A stretch of DNA of 32,797 bases from Mikrocytos mackini (GCA_030180075.1 JASNJN010000041.1:1-32797), one strand, 5' to 3'. Positions 9,941 to 19,253 are shown, numbered from the stretch's first letter. The notes: generated by a model from the sequence alone, not told the origin. Translations and numbers: made by a program.

Positions 9941-10122
9941 TCAATTTAAGAAAGATTTTCAAATTTGAAAAATTGACTCATCTTAAAACAAAACGACACA
10001 TATGATAGCATATAAACACCATATAACAGTTTATATACGAACATTTGTGGTTTCTACAATAAATACTTTTATTATCAATGGGGTTCGGAAATATGTGAAT
10101 AATATGTGATTTTAAGAGATTA

Positions 10123-10804
10123 CAGTAAACTGCGAAGGTTAAGCCAATTTCAAGACTTAGTCGCTCCATTCTTAGCCGATTTTTAGGGGTTTGGTCCAAT
10201 TTAATTAAAATTATTTTACTGTTTAAGTGCTTCTGGGGCTCTGAAAATGATACAGGATCATGAAAATATTGAATTAACCCAAATCAATCGCTTATACATT
10301 ATTTTATTATGTTCATTAGATGGGCAACATTCTGGTGTTAGTCAAATTATAACATAATTTTGAAATACCTGTAAACTGTGTTTATCCCCATTTTCAACCG
10401 AACTCTGTGGTTAAAACGTTTTCCCGTGGTTTTACACTTTACGAAGTAATCTGGAAAAATGTGANCACATTTTTGGCGAATTTAAATAAAAGTAAAACCA
10501 CGGGGAAACGTTTTAACCACAGAGTTCGGTTTAAAATGGAGATAAACACAATTTACAGGTATTTCAAAATTATATTGTAATTTGACTAACACTAGAATGT
10601 TACTCACCTAAAGAACACAATAAAACAATGTATAAGCGATTGATTTGGGGTAAATTCAATATTTTCACGATCCTGTATCATTTCAGAGCTCCATAAGCAC
10701 TTAAACAGTAAAATATTTTTAATTAAATTGGACCAAACCCCTAAAAATCGGCTAAGAATGGAGTGATTAAGTCTTAAAATTGGTTAAACCTTTGTAGTTT
10801 ACTA
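10123..10804. mobile_element. 682-bp foldback element with pogo/mariner-like ends
   Basis: The two halves are inverted copies that meet almost at the centre, near the N at 10465, where AAATGTG-nn-CACATTT leaves practically no loop. Arms are about 340 bp and mostly identical, with scattered substitutions and small indels. Termini are CAGTAAACTGCGAAGGTTAA on the left and its degenerate complement, ending TTTGTAGTTTACTA, on the right. Both are flanked by TA (10121-10122, 10805-10806). No protein is encoded. The arms have diverged from each other, so this is an old insertion and not an assembly duplicate. Confidence 0.85.
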
Positions 10805-10810
10805 TATATC

Positions 10811-11060
10811 TGAGGCACTTAGAATCAAAAGAGCGCAGAGTGGTTTCTAAAAAGTGAAAATATAGATTGATAAGTGTAAAATACTCCGTCTTTAAATATT
10901 AGATAGGTAATTTATTTTATTAATTATATTTATGACTAACAAAAATCAATTGCCTCCAACTTCAAACAAAAGTATTAGGGTCAATATATTTCATTAATGA
11001 GGCCTAATATTTTCCATTTTGAAAATGTCACTTTGCGCTCTTTTGATTCTAAGTGCCTCA
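10811..11060. mobile_element. 250-bp miniature inverted-repeat element
   Basis: Bases 10811-10836 are the exact reverse complement of 11035-11060 (26 bp, TGAGGCACTTAGAATCAAAA at the left end). The interior is AT-rich with no gene. It lies directly after the foldback element, separated by a few TA/TC bases. One end of the same family occurs alone at 2368-2393. The superfamily is not recognised. Confidence 0.8.
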
Positions 11061-11148
11061 TCTGTTTTATAATTGAGAAATACATAAAATATTCATTTGT
11101 GGTTTTCCAAAATTCGGTCCGTATCGTGATAAAATCCAACATACTCAC

Positions 11149-11205
11149 AAGATTTACAAAACATGAAGAAGACGGGACTTTGTAAATCTTATCGAGGTTT
11201 GACTG
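11149..11205. repeat. Isolated pogo/mariner-type terminus with subterminal hairpin
   Basis: TTATCGAGGTTTGACTG followed by TA at 11206-11207 is the right end of a Tc1/mariner/pogo-like element. Just inside it, AAGATTTACAAA (about 11149-11160) and TTTGTAAATCTT (about 11180-11191) form a 12-bp stem. No matching left end was found nearby, so this is a truncated copy. Confidence 0.6.
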
Positions 11206-11653
11206 TAAATGGAGTTTCATTGCGACTCTCATTTTCTGTCTTGTTTAAACAATATAAATACGAACGTTGCGAATGCGATATTAAAGAAGGACGACTGTAT
11301 TTTCAAAATACGCCTCTGCCTTCAACCGCACGGACCTGTATTATGAATTATCATATTCTATGGTGTACTACTTTTAAAAGTAAGGATTTCGTTATTACAG
11401 TTAAAACCCAAACCTTTGCAGATCGTATCTAGTTTCAGTTGAATTCAAAAATGCCCCTTACAAACATTACTATCAGGCATGTTGTTTTCATCATTCAATG
11501 ACATTTCTGTCAGAATTCTGCACATAATTAGCCTATGTCTTTTAATGTAGTCCCTGTGATCATCCAACAATATAAATTATTATCCCAAAGTGGTGTGTTC
11601 AATAAAATGTCAAACTTTTTTGTAAAAAATAAATTTTCGATTTCATCACAGCT
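11206..11653. other. Intergenic region upstream of the Rho GEF gene
   Basis: About 450 bp. An open frame of 89 codons (11163-11432) crosses it, but its start lies in the transposon terminus and its product shows no domain, so it is not called. The last ~80 bp before 11654 are A/T-rich, as before other genes here, and may hold the core promoter. Confidence 0.5.
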
Positions 11654-14602
11654 ATGAATTACTCTGCAGAAGAACAAGAAGAAAAGGAATCAAAGATTTA
11701 TCTAAATTGGATTAACATGTGCCTTACTACAAACACACCGCCCACTCCGCCGATTCAAGATCTTTCCGATTTGAATGATGGGGTAACTTGGGTGTTGCTC
11801 CTAGAAGCCTGTGAGAAGAAGGCGAATCTTTTCATTTGGAGCCAAGAGCCTAGGACTATATACCACCGAATAGAGAACATAGAATCGGTGATCACGTTTA
11901 TCAGGAAAAGCTACCCTAACAGAGCACTTGCCGGACTTTCGGGAGATATGTTCATCGAAGAGGTCCAGCGGAAGTTCGTCCTTTCGCTCTGTTGGACCTT
12001 TATCTCGATTTACCAAATCGCCAGGATAACCAAACTACATAAAAACACCGAGCGGAAGAAGAAAATAGACGAGCAAGGCGGTACTGGGGATCTTCCTCCT
12101 GAGATTTCTGTTGAGGAGGTGCACGATGAGTCCACGGAAGACAAACTAGCTATAAAACTCATTATGGCCATGATTAATGAGAGAATATCTGCGGCCGATC
12201 CTTCTCAAAAGAAAATATCAAAGCTACGCGAATTATTCTCAAACAAAAAGTTGTTCTATCTTTTCCTCTCCAATTATATTAGTGAACTAAAAGTAGAAGA
12301 GTATAACAAGTATGAAAACATGTCGGACAAAGAATACTTCAACAAAATGTTCGATTTATCACAGGACAAGTTGGGAATACCCGTTCTACTTGATCCAGAT
12401 ACTGTGAGCTCGGTCAAGGACTCGAAGGCACTCATGATTTACTTGTCACTATTCAAAGCACTGGATATTAAAAAGCAAGTGAAACCTAAGGCGGGCGATG
12501 ACAAAACGCTTCCCAAGAAGAAGTTTTCTCTGAACAGCATCTTTGATTCGTGCGGCTTCGAACAAACCAATAAGGAATTAAATGCGCTAGAAGACAAAAA
12601 CATCCAAGGTTTCCTTTCTGAATTTGAACCCACAGGGATTAAAGATAAGGTCGACAATTTAAACGACCTATTTTCATCAACTTCCCTAGTTGACACACAA
12701 AATCAAGGTCAAAGTGAAGGTCATTTGTTTGAGAATGACGAAGAAAAGCAAAAGGCTATTGCGATTCTGAACACACTAAGGAGGGTGTACTTGGAGTTAT
12801 TAACCACGGAACAGGCCTATGTAGGTAAAATAGGGCAGCTGCAAATGAACGTTGTGGTGCCTCTCAACAGTCTCCCTAACACTAAATTGGAGTTTCTGAA
12901 TAAAGACGTGATGAGATATTTCACTATTTTATATGAACTTAACAACAAGTTCCTCGGCGATTTGAAGAAAGCGTATCCTAACAAAAAAGAGCCCTTAAAG
13001 ACACAGCCCTCCCAGTTCACTATCGATATGTCCCACGAGCTTGCTATTTCAAAGCTGCTGAGTTCTTATGCGCAATTCTTCAAGTCTTATTCCAATTATG
13101 CGGCAAAACAAAACAACATTACCAATGACATATATAACGTAAAGAACAAACCTACTTCTTACCCCGAGCTTGCAGCCATTATAGATAAGGCCAGCCAGAC
13201 ACTTACACAAGGACTGATAGAAAGCTACCTCATAAGTCCCATCCAACGAATAGGGAGGTACGTACTACTTGCTAAAGAAATGTTGAAACAGACCACCAAG
13301 TTATGCGATATTTTAAAGGATAAACAAGTCAGCGCACCAGACAGCAACTCGAAGCTACAGGAGTTCTTACGCAACATCAATCTGCTGAAAGAAGTTCTGA
13401 CCAAGGCGGTCAAAGAACTGTCGAACACAGGGAGTGCAATTGACAAGTATGTCCTCGACGAAAGTAAGAAACAAGCCATACTAGAAATAGACAGAATGGT
13501 ATATGGAAAAGAGCGTTTTTCAAAACCCGCTCGAGAGTTGTTTAAAAAGGGGTTCATGTTCAAGATATCGGAGACGGGCGATTTGAAGTACCTCTTCATT
13601 CTGTTCAACGACTTGATCGTCTACGGCAAATTGGTGAATGGTAAATTGATCGTACACAAGCAGATCCCTGTGAATTCTAGTTTTCATGCGAAGCCTCTTC
13701 CCGACAGTCTCAACGAACCCAAGAACAGGATCGAAATATACAACTCTGTGAAGTCTTTCATCGCTTATCCGCCTACTTATAAGGAACACAAGGAATGGTT
13801 GTCGGTCTTAAAAAGAGCAGAAGACCTTCAGTTAGAAAAGGCGGGCGGTGTTAAGGGGTTTGCTATTACGCCTTTGAAAGTTAAAACGAGCATCAGCCGT
13901 ACTGGAAAGTTCAAATGTAAGGTCTGCAGCAGGAGCAAATTTGACCCCGGTGAGAATCTCCTGGGGTGTGTGAGTTGTAGCAGAAACGTCTGCAAAAACT
14001 GTCTCATCGATCCAAAGCTACTGAACTCAGACAAACACATAAATTTCTGCAAGGAGTGTTATATCGAAAGACAGGAAAGGGAAAGACAACTAAATATCAA
14101 AAAGGCACAAGAAGACATCGCACAAAAACAAATGGTTGAGAACCAAATTCGTATTGAAAATCAAATCAGAGAACGAAATGAACGGGACCGAAGACAGGTT
14201 GAGATGGACAGGCTACATGCTCAACAAATGGAAGTCATCAAAAAGCAACAGTACGATAGATCAATGGCCGAATTGGAAAGGCGAAGGAAGGAAGAGGAAT
14301 ATAGAGCGGCCCAACTGAGGGAGCAGCAAATGCTTCAACAGCAACGGATGCAGCAACAACAGCAATATTCGATGCCGAATCCAAGTTATCCACCGCAGCC
14401 ACAATATCAACAGAACTATGGAAATTATACCCCGGGCGTAACACAACCTGGTTACAACCAGACGTACATGATGAATATGAATGTGGGAGTAAATGATAAC
14501 AAGACATACTTATGTCCATTCTGTAACACGTTGTTTAGGAAATTGGACTCAACAGCAAAGTTTGTGTTCTGTTCCAATTGCAAAAACCTGTTAAATACTT
14601 AG
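11654..14602 (+). CDS. Rho-family guanine nucleotide exchange factor with CH, DH, PH and FYVE-like domains
   Basis: An intact 982-residue protein. Residues ~15-130 resemble a calponin-homology domain (DLNDGVTWVLLLEA and flanking hydrophobics). Residues ~366-609 form a Dbl-homology (DH) domain with ELLTTEQAYV (CR1) and the diagnostic LISPIQRIGRYVLL (CR3). Residues ~626-722 form the PH domain (KGFMFK...YLFILFNDLIVYG, ending in HKEWLSVL). Residues ~752-802 form an eight-Cys double-zinc finger of FYVE type with four Cys pairs, but without the R(R/K)HHCR phosphoinositide signature. A charged coiled coil (~805-895), a Q/P/Y-rich linker and a C-terminal four-Cys zinc ribbon (CPFC...CSNC, ~955-977) follow. 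By family it should activate a Rho/Rac/Cdc42 GTPase at a membrane. The CH-DH-PH order recalls fungal Cdc24, but no PB1 domain is seen and the zinc modules replace it. The start is the first Met after an AT-rich leader. Confidence 0.88.
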   Translation: MNYSAEEQEEKESKIYLNWINMCLTTNTPPTPPIQDLSDLNDGVTWVLLLEACEKKANLFIWSQEPRTIYHRIENIESVITFIRKSYPNRALAGLSGDMFIEEVQRKFVLSLCWTFISIYQIARITKLHKNTERKKKIDEQGGTGDLPPEISVEEVHDESTEDKLAIKLIMAMINERISAADPSQKKISKLRELFSNKKLFYLFLSNYISELKVEEYNKYENMSDKEYFNKMFDLSQDKLGIPVLLDPDTVSSVKDSKALMIYLSLFKALDIKKQVKPKAGDDKTLPKKKFSLNSIFDSCGFEQTNKELNALEDKNIQGFLSEFEPTGIKDKVDNLNDLFSSTSLVDTQNQGQSEGHLFENDEEKQKAIAILNTLRRVYLELLTTEQAYVGKIGQLQMNVVVPLNSLPNTKLEFLNKDVMRYFTILYELNNKFLGDLKKAYPNKKEPLKTQPSQFTIDMSHELAISKLLSSYAQFFKSYSNYAAKQNNITNDIYNVKNKPTSYPELAAIIDKASQTLTQGLIESYLISPIQRIGRYVLLAKEMLKQTTKLCDILKDKQVSAPDSNSKLQEFLRNINLLKEVLTKAVKELSNTGSAIDKYVLDESKKQAILEIDRMVYGKERFSKPARELFKKGFMFKISETGDLKYLFILFNDLIVYGKLVNGKLIVHKQIPVNSSFHAKPLPDSLNEPKNRIEIYNSVKSFIAYPPTYKEHKEWLSVLKRAEDLQLEKAGGVKGFAITPLKVKTSISRTGKFKCKVCSRSKFDPGENLLGCVSCSRNVCKNCLIDPKLLNSDKHINFCKECYIERQERERQLNIKKAQEDIAQKQMVENQIRIENQIRERNERDRRQVEMDRLHAQQMEVIKKQQYDRSMAELERRRKEEEYRAAQLREQQMLQQQRMQQQQQYSMPNPSYPPQPQYQQNYGNYTPGVTQPGYNQTYMMNMNVGVNDNKTYLCPFCNTLFRKLDSTAKFVFCSNCKNLLNT

Positions 14603-14839
14603 TAAATAAATAATATAGAAATTACTAAGATATGTTGACCTTAAATTGGTTTAATAAGACAATACACAACTATTTTCCTTGAGTTGTGACTTTTATTTGA
14701 AACTAACAAATAATTACCGGTCCAAAGCTTCCGGAATGACATGTTTAAGTTATGATGTCATTAACAAATCTTTTGCGACTGTATTTCTATAAAGCGTTGT
14801 TTTGAGATTGATCCTAACCAAATGAAATTTTTTTAAAAG
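14603..14839. other. Intergenic spacer with possible 3' end hairpin
   Basis: This 237-bp AT-rich spacer separates two genes on the same strand. CACAACT near 14666 and AGTTGTG near 14682 can pair as a short hairpin just downstream of the Rho GEF gene. It may belong to the 3' end of that transcript; this is speculative. Confidence 0.3.
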
Positions 14840-15922
14840 ATGGCTGAGATACTGAAAGATTTAGATACCGCCAACTATAGTAAGCTGAGAGAAGCATTTC
14901 ACAGAGGCAACTTGATAATAATACCAACTGAGACGGTTTATGGAATCGCTGCAGACGCAACAAATTCTATTGCCGTTGAGAAAATATTCAAAGCAAAAAA
15001 TAGGCCTGCAGACAACCCACTTATTATTCATTTCTATGACAAGCAACACATAACCGAGTTTGTAGACTTAGATTTCTCACCACTGGAAGAAATGATCGTT
15101 GACGAGTTAATGCCGGGTTCAGTAACGCTTATTAAAGACTTCAAAACATCAACGATTTGCCCGCTTGCACTTTGCAATAAGCCTAACATTTGCATTCGAA
15201 TGCCCAGCCATGAAGTAACTCGAAAGTTAATCTCCGAACTCGGTAAACCCCTTGCCGCGCCTTCTGCGAACAAATCAGGAAAGCCAAGTTGCACCACAGC
15301 TATCGATTGCCGCACTGAGTTTAAAAATGATACGGAAGTAGAGTACATTGTAGATGCAGGCCCATGTAAATATGGGTTGGAAAGCACCATTGTTAAGGTC
15401 GAAGGAAACATTATAAAAATATTACGAAAAGGTGCGATAACTGCCGAGGATATCAAAACGAAACTTGTGGATTGCAAAGTAGAGTATGCTTCTCCAGAAG
15501 CACAAACAGTAGTTCCAGGAACTAAGTACAAACACTATAGCCCAAAGGCAGAAGTGTATGTTGTGAATGGAAAAGACAAAGAAGATACAGCTTTAAAATT
15601 CGAACAATTGATGACGAGGATTGTAGATCACCATATCTTAATTTGTGTATTCGAAGAACTATTCAATGATTATGCACCCAGTGATTCTTTACCGACATTT
15701 GGAGATCTCAAGTTTGTGTCCTGTGTAATAGGGAAAGTGTTCTTTTTGAACTTGGGAAACAGGGATAATTTAATTGACTTGGGGAAATACTTATACAAAA
15801 TCCTCAGGACAGCAGACGAACAAAACATCGCCGAAATATATTTCGAACACGTAGATAATAAGGGGCTTGGTGTTACGATCGCAGAGCGACTTTCCAAAGC
15901 TTCAAACAACAAAACAATTTAA
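14840..15922 (+). CDS. SUA5: Threonylcarbamoyl-AMP synthase (Sua5/YrdC family)
   Basis: 360 residues, the length expected for the long Sua5 form. The enzyme uses threonine, bicarbonate and ATP to make threonylcarbamoyl-AMP, the donor for t6A37 on tRNAs reading ANN codons; KEOPS/Kae1 completes the transfer. The N-terminal YrdC domain (~10-200) carries TETVYGIAADAT, KAKNRPADNPLIIH, the LAAPSANKSGKPS motif and STIVKVEGN. The linker motif PGTKYKHYSPKAEV and a C-terminal Sua5 domain follow (~225-350). No mitochondrial targeting peptide is obvious, so cytosolic action is likely. The ATG at 14840 fits the family start. It ends 24 bp before the convergent gene on the other strand. Confidence 0.95.
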   Translation: MAEILKDLDTANYSKLREAFHRGNLIIIPTETVYGIAADATNSIAVEKIFKAKNRPADNPLIIHFYDKQHITEFVDLDFSPLEEMIVDELMPGSVTLIKDFKTSTICPLALCNKPNICIRMPSHEVTRKLISELGKPLAAPSANKSGKPSCTTAIDCRTEFKNDTEVEYIVDAGPCKYGLESTIVKVEGNIIKILRKGAITAEDIKTKLVDCKVEYASPEAQTVVPGTKYKHYSPKAEVYVVNGKDKEDTALKFEQLMTRIVDHHILICVFEELFNDYAPSDSLPTFGDLKFVSCVIGKVFFLNLGNRDNLIDLGKYLYKILRTADEQNIAEIYFEHVDNKGLGVTIAERLSKASNNKTI

Positions 15923-15946
15923 TGAAATATTTACTCCGATAAATAA

Positions 15947-17209
15947 CTAGGCACAGAATAATATCCTTAAAGAATCAAGCCAATGCTTCTTGACATCTTC
16001 TTCTTCGACATTATGAATGTAAACTACCAAGTATTTCTCAATCGTCCCAATGTATTTACAGATAAGTCCGTTTTTAGTCTCCTCGTTGTACAAAATGATT
16101 TCCTCCTCTAATTTAGAATCCACAAAATAGTTCTTCCGGAAAATGAAGTTTAAATATTTCTTGAAACTTATGTCTCCGATATACCTGTTATAGAAATTGA
16201 CATTTAATATAGCCGCCATCTTTTGGGTTATTACCACATCTGAAATAAAATCATTACTCTCCTCTATTTCTCGAATCAATTTAAAGTCTAATTTGTTTTT
16301 TAGCTGTTGGATATCTTGTGGGGTCATTTTTATGCTGGTCATTATTTGCCAATTGAAATCCTTAATTTGTAGGTTAATAATAAACCCCTTCTTTTTGTTT
16401 GCGCGGATAATGGTTCTTTCAGATCCTACCAAACAATAGAAATAAAATAGAAACGTAACTTTGTCGAAGGACGGATCGAGCCTAAGATTGTTGTTATATA
16501 TGGAAGAACCCATCGTTGTTTCTTCTTGTTCACTGAATTCACTGGAGCCACTTAATGTGTTCGAGTCCTTAGATCCTTTCGAAGACATTGTGTTCTGGTA
16601 AGAGTAAACAAAAGAGTCCTCGTGGAATAGTTTTAATGAAGATATTCCATTGTTCGTTAAGAAATTACCAAAATGACCTTGGAAATAGCTATCTATCTTG
16701 CCCTGTGTATCATGTGCCAACAGAACAACTGGTACGCCAGCTATAACGGCTTTGAAAACTGAAAATGGGTTTTCTTGGTTGAATTCCTTTACTTTATTCA
16801 AGTAATCTACGAACTTGTCGAAAAGAAGCTCGCAATCTTCGTGTTGTTTTGTGCAAAACCTGTAAAAAGAACCGAAAATCAGCCTTGATAATTTGTCGAT
16901 AAACTCTTTTTTGAAGTCTTTGTATATCATGTCAACCGAACTGGTTTTGAATACGAGACAAAAACGAATGTCTTTGAATTGTGAAGAGATTGCTATGATT
17001 TTTTCTTGGGTTTCCAGAACGCTAACTTTAGAATGCTCGTCTATTTCGATGCTAAGCTCGACTGTAGTCTCACAAATCCCCAAAAGTTTGCTTATCTGGC
17101 CGTTTGAGTTTTCTATGTTTGTTCTGTGTTTAAAAGTGGCCCATTGTATTTCTTCATCTTTTATCTTGAAGTTCTTGTTGTAGAGTAAAAAATTTATTTC
17201 TAAAGACAT
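15947..17209 (-). CDS. Longin-type protein, possible CCZ1 subunit of the Mon1-Ccz1 Rab GEF
   Basis: 420 residues from the ATG at 17207-17209. The longer open frame upstream to 17281 overlaps the divergent MEMO gene and is rejected. The N-terminal ~100 residues follow the pattern of the first longin domain of CCZ1/HPS4-type proteins: FLLYNKNFKIKDEE, then LLGICETTVELS, TQEKIIAISSQF and IRFCLVFKT. A Ser/Thr/Glu-rich low-complexity linker (about residues 225-255) separates a second folded half that includes FLFYFYCLVGSERT. CCZ1 with MON1 activates Rab7 on late endosomes. The match is by motif spacing read by eye, so the assignment is tentative. It could be another longin/DENN-like protein or a lineage-specific one. 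No membrane segment is seen. Confidence 0.5.
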   Translation of the reverse strand: MSLEINFLLYNKNFKIKDEEIQWATFKHRTNIENSNGQISKLLGICETTVELSIEIDEHSKVSVLETQEKIIAISSQFKDIRFCLVFKTSSVDMIYKDFKKEFIDKLSRLIFGSFYRFCTKQHEDCELLFDKFVDYLNKVKEFNQENPFSVFKAVIAGVPVVLLAHDTQGKIDSYFQGHFGNFLTNNGISSLKLFHEDSFVYSYQNTMSSKGSKDSNTLSGSSEFSEQEETTMGSSIYNNNLRLDPSFDKVTFLFYFYCLVGSERTIIRANKKKGFIINLQIKDFNWQIMTSIKMTPQDIQQLKNKLDFKLIREIEESNDFISDVVITQKMAAILNVNFYNRYIGDISFKKYLNFIFRKNYFVDSKLEEEIILYNEETKNGLICKYIGTIEKYLVVYIHNVEEEDVKKHWLDSLRILFCA

Positions 17210-17225
17210 TACATACACACCCAAC
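17210..17225. promoter_or_regulatory. 16-bp divergent start-to-start gap
   Basis: Only 16 bases (TACATACACACCCAAC) separate the start codons of the minus-strand longin gene and the plus-strand MEMO gene. Promoter elements and 5' leaders must therefore lie inside the opposite coding regions, or the leaders must be extremely short. Confidence 0.6.
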
Positions 17226-18122
17226 ATGACGACAAGAAAACCAACAGTTCGCAAAGCAAGTAAAAGGGGCACATGGTACACAGCAGACGCTCTGAAACTA
17301 GAAGATCATATTCGGTCTCAGATTATCTCTAAAGGAAACGGTTCAACTGGTCTGAAATCTTTGATCGTACCACACGCAGGCTACGCATACTCCTTGAACA
17401 CAGCCATGTCAGGGTACTCAAAAGTAACAACGATGGGAATAGATACGATTTTCGTTATTGGTGTCGACCATTACTGTTTTTCACACAAATGTTTCATCCC
17501 TAATTGCGATGAGTACGAGTCGACTTTCAGAAATTTTGATATAGATCAAAACATAGTAAAATCCCTACCAACTGACATATTTGAGCTTCGAGAAAAGGCA
17601 CTCGACGAGAAAGAGCACAGTGTCGAGATCCAAATTCCGATTCTATCATATTTATTCAAAGACAAAAAAGATGTAAATTTGGTTCCCATTACAGTAGGGA
17701 GGTTGGGAAACAAAGAAATGCACCGTGCTGCTGCTATATTGAAGGAATATTACTGTAAGGAGAATACATTGTTTGTAATAAGCTCTGATTTTTGCCATTG
17801 GGGAATAAATTTTGATTATTTCAGGTACGAACCGACCGAATATAACCTAAATCCAAAAACAGACATCGAAGCTTACGTAAAAGCACTCGACTCTGAAGCA
17901 ATTGGATATATTCTGAATAACCAACTGGAGCAATTGGAAGGGTATATTGCTAGGACGGGGAATACTATATGTGGAATATATCCTATTTATTTGTTCATGA
18001 AAATTCGAAAGCTCGCTAACCACTCTGGGAAAGGTGAGTTGTATTCTTATAGTCGAAGCTCGAAGATTGAAAGCCGAGAGGATTCATCGGTTGGTTATGC
18101 AGCCATAGGGTTTTCCGAGTGA
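17226..18122 (+). CDS. MEMO1 family protein
   Basis: 298 residues, a full-length MEMO family member (human MEMO1 is about the same size). Family signatures in order: N-terminal RKASKRGTWYTAD, PHAGYAYSLNTAMSGY with the conserved His, FVIGVDHY, EHSVEIQIPIL, SSDFCHWG, GNTICGIYPI with the conserved Cys, and a C-terminal SVGYAAIGFSE. The putative metal-site residues of the family (two His, one Cys) appear retained. MEMO proteins are related to class III extradiol dioxygenases and have been linked to copper/redox handling and motility signalling; the exact role here is unknown. The gene ends in TGA, evidence that TGA is a real stop in this genome. It diverges from the longin gene across 16 bp. Confidence 0.93.
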   Translation: MTTRKPTVRKASKRGTWYTADALKLEDHIRSQIISKGNGSTGLKSLIVPHAGYAYSLNTAMSGYSKVTTMGIDTIFVIGVDHYCFSHKCFIPNCDEYESTFRNFDIDQNIVKSLPTDIFELREKALDEKEHSVEIQIPILSYLFKDKKDVNLVPITVGRLGNKEMHRAAAILKEYYCKENTLFVISSDFCHWGINFDYFRYEPTEYNLNPKTDIEAYVKALDSEAIGYILNNQLEQLEGYIARTGNTICGIYPIYLFMKIRKLANHSGKGELYSYSRSSKIESREDSSVGYAAIGFSE

Positions 18123-18380
18123 ATTTTACTGGTTAGTTAAATAATGTATTGTAATGGCGCTTGGTTGGCAAGTTTGTTCCAAAATAACTTTTTTATTTTC
18201 AAAATACACGAAGTTTTGAACAAGTCATGGGCTGTTCAATAATGCGTTCTTGCGCCAGGGTAGCGATATGATTGAGGGAACATCATAAAACTTTGAATTA
18301 AGTTTTAAAATTTAATTTTGGTTGGAACTTAGATAATTCTATCTAATTTACAAGAATATAAGACATCCAGCGAACAACAG
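18123..18380. other. Intergenic spacer upstream of the RING-PHD gene
   Basis: 258 bp, AT-rich and without a gene. It contains TTTTAAAATTTAATTTT-like sequence near 18302-18318, similar to the A/T blocks found before other starts in the window. Confidence 0.35.
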
Positions 18381-19013
18381 ATGGAAGCAACATTGAAAGA
18401 CGTGCCAAACGACCATTGCTCAATCTGCATAGAACGCACAAAGCCTAACGGCGAGTGTATTTCGAGGGACTGCAATCACAAGTTCCATATGTTCTGTATA
18501 TTGAAGTGGTTAAAGATCAAGAATATATGTCCATTATGTAATATTATTGTGACAAGCGTGCAGTACAAGAAGAGGATCGTGGAAGTCGAAAATAAGACAG
18601 ATAAGGACATAACCGAGCTGTCAGACTTCTTACAAGGGATATATTGCCAGGTTTGCGAAACAGGGCTAGATGAGGAGGTACTTCTTTTATGCGACAACTG
18701 TAATCTCGGTTACCACACCTATTGTGTAGACCCTCAGCTAGACACGGTACCCATGGGCGATTGGTATTGCCATGCATGCGATCCGTTATCACATATCGAA
18801 GATGATGGAATGAACATGTCCGAAGATTCTAGCGATCTTTTCAGGGAATGCGAAGATTCTTCATTTATAGAACTTACAATTTTTGAACATTCAGACGACG
18901 AAGTGGGTAACGAGAAATATAAAAGTATTAGAGAGCTAAAATTTGAACAGCCCAAAATAAAACGGGCAAAGATTGAAAGCGAAGAAGCAGATTTCATTCC
19001 CGAAAGCTTTTAA
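18381..19013 (+). CDS. Small RING plus PHD zinc-finger protein
   Basis: 210 residues. Residues ~13-56 form a RING-H2-type finger (CSICIERTKPN...CNHKFHMFCILKWL...CPLC). Residues ~92-136 form a PHD finger (CQVCETG...LLLCDNCNLGYHTYCVDP...GDWYCHAC). The remainder is acidic (Ser/Asp/Glu-rich) with a basic KRAK segment (~193-196) that could be a nuclear signal. RING fingers usually act as E3 ubiquitin ligases and PHD fingers read histone H3 tails, so a chromatin-linked E3 is a reasonable inference. The RING-then-PHD order resembles PHRF1-type proteins, but this one is far shorter and lacks their C-terminal regions. The gene is convergent with the next one across a 240-bp spacer. Confidence 0.88.
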   Translation: MEATLKDVPNDHCSICIERTKPNGECISRDCNHKFHMFCILKWLKIKNICPLCNIIVTSVQYKKRIVEVENKTDKDITELSDFLQGIYCQVCETGLDEEVLLLCDNCNLGYHTYCVDPQLDTVPMGDWYCHACDPLSHIEDDGMNMSEDSSDLFRECEDSSFIELTIFEHSDDEVGNEKYKSIRELKFEQPKIKRAKIESEEADFIPESF

Positions 19014-19253
19014 TAAGTAAGTTTGTAAGCATAGTTTAATTGAAAAATATATTTTATTCATCCTAATTCAAAATAAACGTAAATTGGGATTTTTTTATGT
19101 TTTAAAATTATATAAAAAGCATAATTAATTTTAAAATATCTATATTGAATATAGTTAGTCATTTCAATCATTTTCGTGTAAAGAGAGTTAACGACAACTT
19201 TAAAATTACAAAACTTGGCTGTATTTTCAAAATCAGAGTTCATTTTTACTTAC

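Noticed and set aside
11163-11432. 89-codon open frame upstream of the Rho GEF gene
   Set aside because: It starts inside a transposon terminus and shows no recognisable domain; composition is slightly gene-like, so it could be revisited with transcript data.
17210-17281. Longer start for the minus-strand longin gene at 17281
   Set aside because: It would overlap the well-supported MEMO coding region by 56 bases, and the extra residues do not resemble a longin N-terminus; the Met at 17209 fits better.
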